From assembly GCA_947494095.1 (NCBI GenBank), contig CANLTI010000008.1, positions 47,921-111,920 on the forward strand: a stretch of DNA of 64,000 nucleotides. Direction: 5' to 3'. The DNA is from an uncultured Pseudomonadales bacterium (GTDB lineage Bacteria > Pseudomonadota > Gammaproteobacteria > Pseudomonadales > Cellvibrionaceae). Positions 58,110 to 64,000 of the stretch are shown here, in pieces; position 1 is the stretch's first letter; every line of letters begins with the position of its first letter. The notes beneath the pieces were generated by a model. That model saw only the letters and a program-made list of their open reading frames with translations, was not told the origin of the DNA and did not search any database. The position numbers and the translations under genes are program-made.

Positions 58110-58356
58110 TGTTGAGCCTTTATTTGGGTATTTTGGGTATTGCCGCCGCGCCTCGTGATCTGCTGCCGCTTTTGAGGGCTCATGAAAGCGCCTTGATCGT
58201 TGTTGCGCTCTAGTCTTTACGGTGTTTTGGTGTGAAGCGCGAACTATACCAGAGCACCGCCGCTGGCTACAGCTTGCGTTTTACGCTAATCTGCGCGCTT
58301 TTATTCGTACATTGCTCTATTTTTGGGGCGTGACGATATTACTTTGATGTTGAGTT

Positions 58357-60578
<2,222 letters not shown>

Positions 60579-60842
60579 TCAGCTTTAAATTAATAGGCTG
60601 CGGCATTAAAGTCGCGGCTTCTTGCTTTTGCTTCCTTGAACTCAGTACTTTGTACCCCATTAACAGCATACTGCGTGTCAAACCGTTATAATCATGCGTC
60701 AGAATGCTTTTGCTCTTTATGAAGGTCGTTATTCTGTGTAAAGGCTTGGGTCTTTCTCAGTGCTGGGCGCTTTTATAATCGCTTTTAACATTATCGTGGC
60801 CATGCGCCTTAAAACATAAGAATTAACCCACTGGATAGACTC
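60579..60842. other. Intergenic gap where yajC is expected
   Basis: 264 bases, too short for the ~110-codon yajC and without a fitting frame. It contains a TATAAT box (60689-60694) without a good -35 partner, which might drive secDF separately from queA-tgt. Confidence 0.5.
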
Positions 60843-62723
60843 ATGAACCGCTACCCCTTATGGAAATACCTGCTTTTATTGGTCGTACTGGGCTTAGGGA
60901 TTGTTTACGCAATGCCCAACCTTTATGCACCCGATCCCGCTGTACAAGTGAGTGGCTATTCTGCTGACTTTACGGTCGACGAAAAAGCCCTTAACAAAAT
61001 CACAACAGCACTCGACAGTGCCAATATTGGCTATAAAAGCGCAGCACTAGAAGAGGGTGGTTCAGCCCTAATTCGTTTAAATGCCATTGGTGATCAGCTG
61101 AGTGCGCAGCGCACCATTGAAGAGGCGATTAACCGCGGCACGAACCAAGGCGATTTATATATTGTGGCCTTAAATAGTGCACAAAATACACCGCAGTGGC
61201 TAGCCGACTTGGGCGCTAAGCCTATGAATTTGGGCCTCGATTTAGCCGGTGGCGTGCATTTTGTGCTTGAGGTGGATACGCCTAAAGTCGTGAATGATCG
61301 GTTACACGACAGTGAAGAGGTCGTCAAAAAAGCGATCCGTAAAGCGCGCATTTTTAATACCAAAACGGCCATCGAAAAAGGCGTTTTGGTTGTAACAGCC
61401 GAAACATCCGAGGCGCAAGCTCAAATAGCCACTGTAATAAAAGATGAGCTGCCACGTATGCAGCGTAAATCGAGCGAAGAAGGCGGTAAGTTTGTTGTTC
61501 GCGCTAATTTAGCTGAAGATGTGATTAAAGAAATCGAAGATTTGGCGGTCATTCAAAACCTGAGCACTTTGCGCAACCGTGTGAACGAGCTAGGTGTAGC
61601 CGAGCCATTGGTGCAGCGCTTGGGCCGTAACCGTATTATTGTCGAGTTGCCGGGTGTACAAGATACCGCACGCGCTAAAAAAGTGATTGGTAAAACAGCC
61701 AACCTCGAGTTTCGCTTAGAAGCTAAGCCCGATGCCGGCTTTAGCCAGCGCCAAAAATTTAATCATCGCCAAGAAGATATGCAAGCGCGCACAGGTGGCT
61801 CATACCTTGAGCGTCGCCCCGTGATTACGGGCGAAAGCGTGACGAATGCAACGCGCGGTTTTGATCAAGAAACCGGCCAGCCACAAGTGAATATTTCATT
61901 AGATGCCGATGGCGGCGCAGCCATGCACCGGGCTACACGCAATAATGTGGGTCGTCGCTTGGGTGTATTGTTTATCGAATACCGCCCCAGTACTCGCACC
62001 ATTACAAATGCCGAGGGTGTTGAAGAGCAAATTGTTGAGCAAGTCGCCATTAAAAATATTATTAGCTTGGCAACAGTGCAAAGCGCTTTGGGCCGCGAGT
62101 TTCGCACGACAGGTTTAAGCGAAAATGAAGCCGGCGAATTAGCATTATTGTTACGCTCCGGTGCGTTAGCGGCACCGATGGTGTTTGTTGAAGAACGTAC
62201 CATTGGCCCCTCATTAGGTGCCGAAAACATTGAGCGAGGCATCTTGTCTATCCAGTTAGGGATGTTTTTGGTGGTCTTGATTATGTTGGCCTATTACCGT
62301 GTTAGCGGTGTGGCTGCCAATATTGCACTGGCATTTAACGTGGCCTTGCTGGCTGCAATTATGAGCCCCTTTGCGACACTCACGTTGCCTGGGCTTGCCG
62401 GTATTGTATTAACTGTAGGTATGGCGGTTGATGCCAACGTGTTGATCTTTTCGCGAATTAAAGAAGAAATAGCGGCGGGCATGCCTGTGCAAAGTGCCAT
62501 TAGTACGGGTTTTGATCGCGCTTTTACTACTATTTTAGATGCGAATATTACGACCTTAATTGTGGCGTTAATTTTGTTTGGTATTGGTTCTGGCCCAATT
62601 AAAGGCTTTGCCGTAACGTTATCGATCGGTATTTTAACCTCCATGTTTACGGCAATTGTTGTGACACGCGCTGTTATGAATTTAATCTACGGTGGTCGTG
62701 AAATTAAGAAGTTATCGATTTAA
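60843..62723 (+). CDS. secD: Protein translocase subunit SecD
   Basis: Proton-motive-force-driven partner of SecYEG that pulls exported proteins into the periplasm. 626 aa. TM1 is at about residues 7-27, the large periplasmic P1 domain contains LGLDLAGGVHFVLEVD, and the C-terminal half has five membrane helices (about 450-610) with GIVLTVGMAVDANVLIFSRIKEE (shown by landmarks GMAVDANVLIFSR and FAVTLSIGILTSMF). secF follows 134 bases on, as usual. yajC, often in front of secD, is missing. Confidence 0.96.
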   Translation: MNRYPLWKYLLLLVVLGLGIVYAMPNLYAPDPAVQVSGYSADFTVDEKALNKITTALDSANIGYKSAALEEGGSALIRLNAIGDQLSAQRTIEEAINRGTNQGDLYIVALNSAQNTPQWLADLGAKPMNLGLDLAGGVHFVLEVDTPKVVNDRLHDSEEVVKKAIRKARIFNTKTAIEKGVLVVTAETSEAQAQIATVIKDELPRMQRKSSEEGGKFVVRANLAEDVIKEIEDLAVIQNLSTLRNRVNELGVAEPLVQRLGRNRIIVELPGVQDTARAKKVIGKTANLEFRLEAKPDAGFSQRQKFNHRQEDMQARTGGSYLERRPVITGESVTNATRGFDQETGQPQVNISLDADGGAAMHRATRNNVGRRLGVLFIEYRPSTRTITNAEGVEEQIVEQVAIKNIISLATVQSALGREFRTTGLSENEAGELALLLRSGALAAPMVFVEERTIGPSLGAENIERGILSIQLGMFLVVLIMLAYYRVSGVAANIALAFNVALLAAIMSPFATLTLPGLAGIVLTVGMAVDANVLIFSRIKEEIAAGMPVQSAISTGFDRAFTTILDANITTLIVALILFGIGSGPIKGFAVTLSIGILTSMFTAIVVTRAVMNLIYGGREIKKLSI

Positions 62724-62857
62724 TCGGGTCGATATACATTACTTCTTAAATGTTAAGTGATTGACCGATGATATGACTCTCACTGAACCATTTTTAATGA
62801 ATACCTAGTGTGCGCCGGCTAAAGCGGGCGACACACCTTTTATTAGGACGTCACACA

Positions 62858-63778
62858 ATGAGTGATTTAAAAGTTTTAAATTTTATGCGTTATGCCAAAG
62901 CAGCGGCCATAACATCAATTGTCTTACTGGTTATTTCAATAGGCTCTTTAGCGGTTAAAGGGCTTAATTTGGGGCTAGATTTTACCGGCGGCACCTCGAT
63001 AGAGCTAGAGTATGCAACGCCACCGAATATTGAGCAGGTGCGCTCAGACTTGGTCGCAGCGGGTTATCCTAGTGCTGTTGTTGTCGCCTATGGCGCAGAC
63101 ACCGATATTATGGTGCGTATTCAAGGTGATGCAGCTAATTTAGCGGGTGATGTGAGCCAAGTGCTTAATAGTGGCGAGTACGATGTTACGATTAAGCAGG
63201 CTTCGTTTATTGGGCCGCAAATTGGTGAAGAACTGCGCGACGATGGCGGTCTAGGAATGTTATTTGCCTTGGCTGTAGTGATGGTTTATGTTGCATTGCG
63301 CTTTCAGTTTAAGTTTTCGGTCGGGGCTGTTGCTGCGTTGGTACACGATGTGATTATTGTATTAGGTGTATTTTCGTTATTTGGCTTGGATTTTGACTTA
63401 ACCGTATTAGCGGCAGTATTGGCGGTTATTGGTTATTCGCTTAACGATACCATTGTGGTGTATGACCGCGTGCGCGAAAACTTTCGCATAATACGTGATA
63501 TGACAGTGCCAGAAATCATTAACTACTCATTAACGCAAACATTAGGCCGTACATTAATGACATCGGGCACGACGGTTGTTGTATTGTTAGCATTGTTTTT
63601 TGTTGGCGGTGAGATGATTCATAACTTTGCAACCGCGCTATTAATTGGTGTGGGCGTGGGTACTTATTCCTCTATTTATGTGGCATCAGTTATTTTATTA
63701 GCCCTGAAAGTCACCCCCGAAGACTTAATGCCGCCTAAGGTTGAAGTTGAAGGCGAAGAGTTTGAAGAATTACCCTAA
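62858..63778 (+). CDS. secF: Protein translocase subunit SecF
   Basis: Forms the SecDF complex with SecD. 306 aa from ATG 62858 (MSDLKVLNFMRYAKAA) with AGGA nine bases before; a longer open frame upstream is unconserved. It has six predicted membrane segments. The signatures are LNLGLDFTGGTSIELEY after TM1, VIGYSLNDTIVVYDRVREN and TSGTTVVVLLALFFVGG. A terminator follows. Confidence 0.96.
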   Translation: MSDLKVLNFMRYAKAAAITSIVLLVISIGSLAVKGLNLGLDFTGGTSIELEYATPPNIEQVRSDLVAAGYPSAVVVAYGADTDIMVRIQGDAANLAGDVSQVLNSGEYDVTIKQASFIGPQIGEELRDDGGLGMLFALAVVMVYVALRFQFKFSVGAVAALVHDVIIVLGVFSLFGLDFDLTVLAAVLAVIGYSLNDTIVVYDRVRENFRIIRDMTVPEIINYSLTQTLGRTLMTSGTTVVVLLALFFVGGEMIHNFATALLIGVGVGTYSSIYVASVILLALKVTPEDLMPPKVEVEGEEFEELP

Positions 63779-63796
63779 CGGTTAAAGTGAGTGAAT

Positions 63797-63824
63797 AAAA
63801 AAAGCGGCTTAGGCCGCTTTTTTT
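63797..63824 (+). terminator. Intrinsic terminator of secDF
   Basis: AAAAAAAGCGGC pairs with GCCGCTTTTTTT around TTAG. Confidence 0.93.
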
Positions 63825-63850
63825 ATGTATGCAATAAAGTCACGCTCTTG

Positions 63851-63900
63851 CCTCGCTTCTATTAGTCTCGCTTCTATTAGTCTCGCTTCTATTAGTCTCG
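63851..63900. repeat. Tandem repeat of a 15-bp unit
   Basis: Three full units of TCTCGCTTCTATTAG (the first with C at position 1) plus a partial fourth, in the non-coding DNA after secF. Confidence 0.9.
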
Positions 63901-63925
63901 CTTATAGCGCCTAGCCAATGATTCA

Positions 63926-64000
63926 TTAGGGGCGAGGCAATAATAGTTTGTCCAATTAGACGTAGAGTTCTGTTTTCTCGGCAAGGCGCTCGAAGGGGCG
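63926..64000 (-). repeat. Repeat family B, copy cut by the window end
   Basis: TTAGGGGCGAGGCAATAATA, then TTTGTCCAATTAG, GTTTTCTCGGCAAGGCGCTC and GAAGGGGCG match the reverse complement of the 15782-15945 copy, end to centre. The other half lies outside the window. The 14 bases just before (CAATGATTCATTAG) also occur inside the miniature element family. Confidence 0.75.

Noticed and set aside
63851..63900. 15-bp tandem repeat considered as a CRISPR array or plasmid iteron
   Set aside because: No spacers, no cas or rep gene, only three units; simple slippage repeat.

Overview
The window is a 64-kb piece of a gammaproteobacterial chromosome, and almost all of it is housekeeping DNA. Several gene orders match Pseudomonas and its relatives: guaB-guaA, map-glnD-dapC, gacS/cysM/relA/mazG, adk-tsaB, lpxH-ppiB/glnS-cysS and queA-tgt-secD-secF. 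A lipoprotein with a poly-serine linker and a GH26-like polysaccharide hydrolase point to a marine or polysaccharide-degrading member of the Cellvibrionales (Cellvibrio, Saccharophagus or Teredinibacter type). That genus-level guess is inference. No rRNA, tRNA, CRISPR array, prophage or complete insertion sequence was found.

Layout. 1-3.2 kb: purine synthesis (guaB, cut by the window start, and guaA). 3.2-7.4 kb: a gene-poor, AT-rich accessory patch with two acetyltransferases, a pseudaminic acid synthase and a methyltransferase. This looks like a remnant or outlier of a surface or flagellin sugar locus. 7.5-14.5 kb: a chemotaxis receptor with a FliA-type promoter, a DegQ-like periplasmic protease and a large hybrid histidine kinase. 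15-24 kb: nth, then dapC, glnD and map on the minus strand, divergent from mpl and an unusual pyruvate kinase. 24-34.5 kb: a small unknown gene, a GH26-like lipoprotein, a GacS/BarA-type kinase whose ATP-binding domain looks degenerate, then cysM, relA and mazG. 34.5-43 kb: adk, an AT-hook histone-like protein, tsaB, uppP, an M18 aminopeptidase, trpS and an HsbA/HsbR-like partner-switching pair. 43-52.8 kb: bioA, a PilZ (YcgR-like) protein with a sigma-54-like promoter, ttcA, lpxH-ppiB, glnS-cysS, a voltage-gated channel with a calcium-type filter and a DnaJ-related protein. 53-58 kb: a tri-heme Ig-domain lipoprotein, hldE, gmhA and a DUF707 protein. 58-64 kb: queA-tgt and secD-secF.

The most distinctive signal is not a gene. 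Five copies of a 120-210 bp non-coding element, each with 12-bp terminal inverted repeats starting GTAACTATTCAG, sit between genes. Each is flanked by a perfect but different 8-bp direct repeat. This is a miniature transposable element family whose ends and target duplication length fit mobilisation by an IS66-type transposase; no such transposase is encoded here. A second, older-looking repeat family with GGGGCGAGG ends occurs at four places. Insertions of the first family separate guaB from guaA, sit where Pseudomonas has rlmD between cysM and relA, and abut the uppP stop codon.

Regulation and envelope themes link many genes: motility (chemotaxis receptor, PilZ brake, HsbA/HsbR), Gac-type signalling, stringent response (relA), nitrogen sensing (glnD), and LPS or peptidoglycan (lpxH, hldE, gmhA, mpl, uppP).
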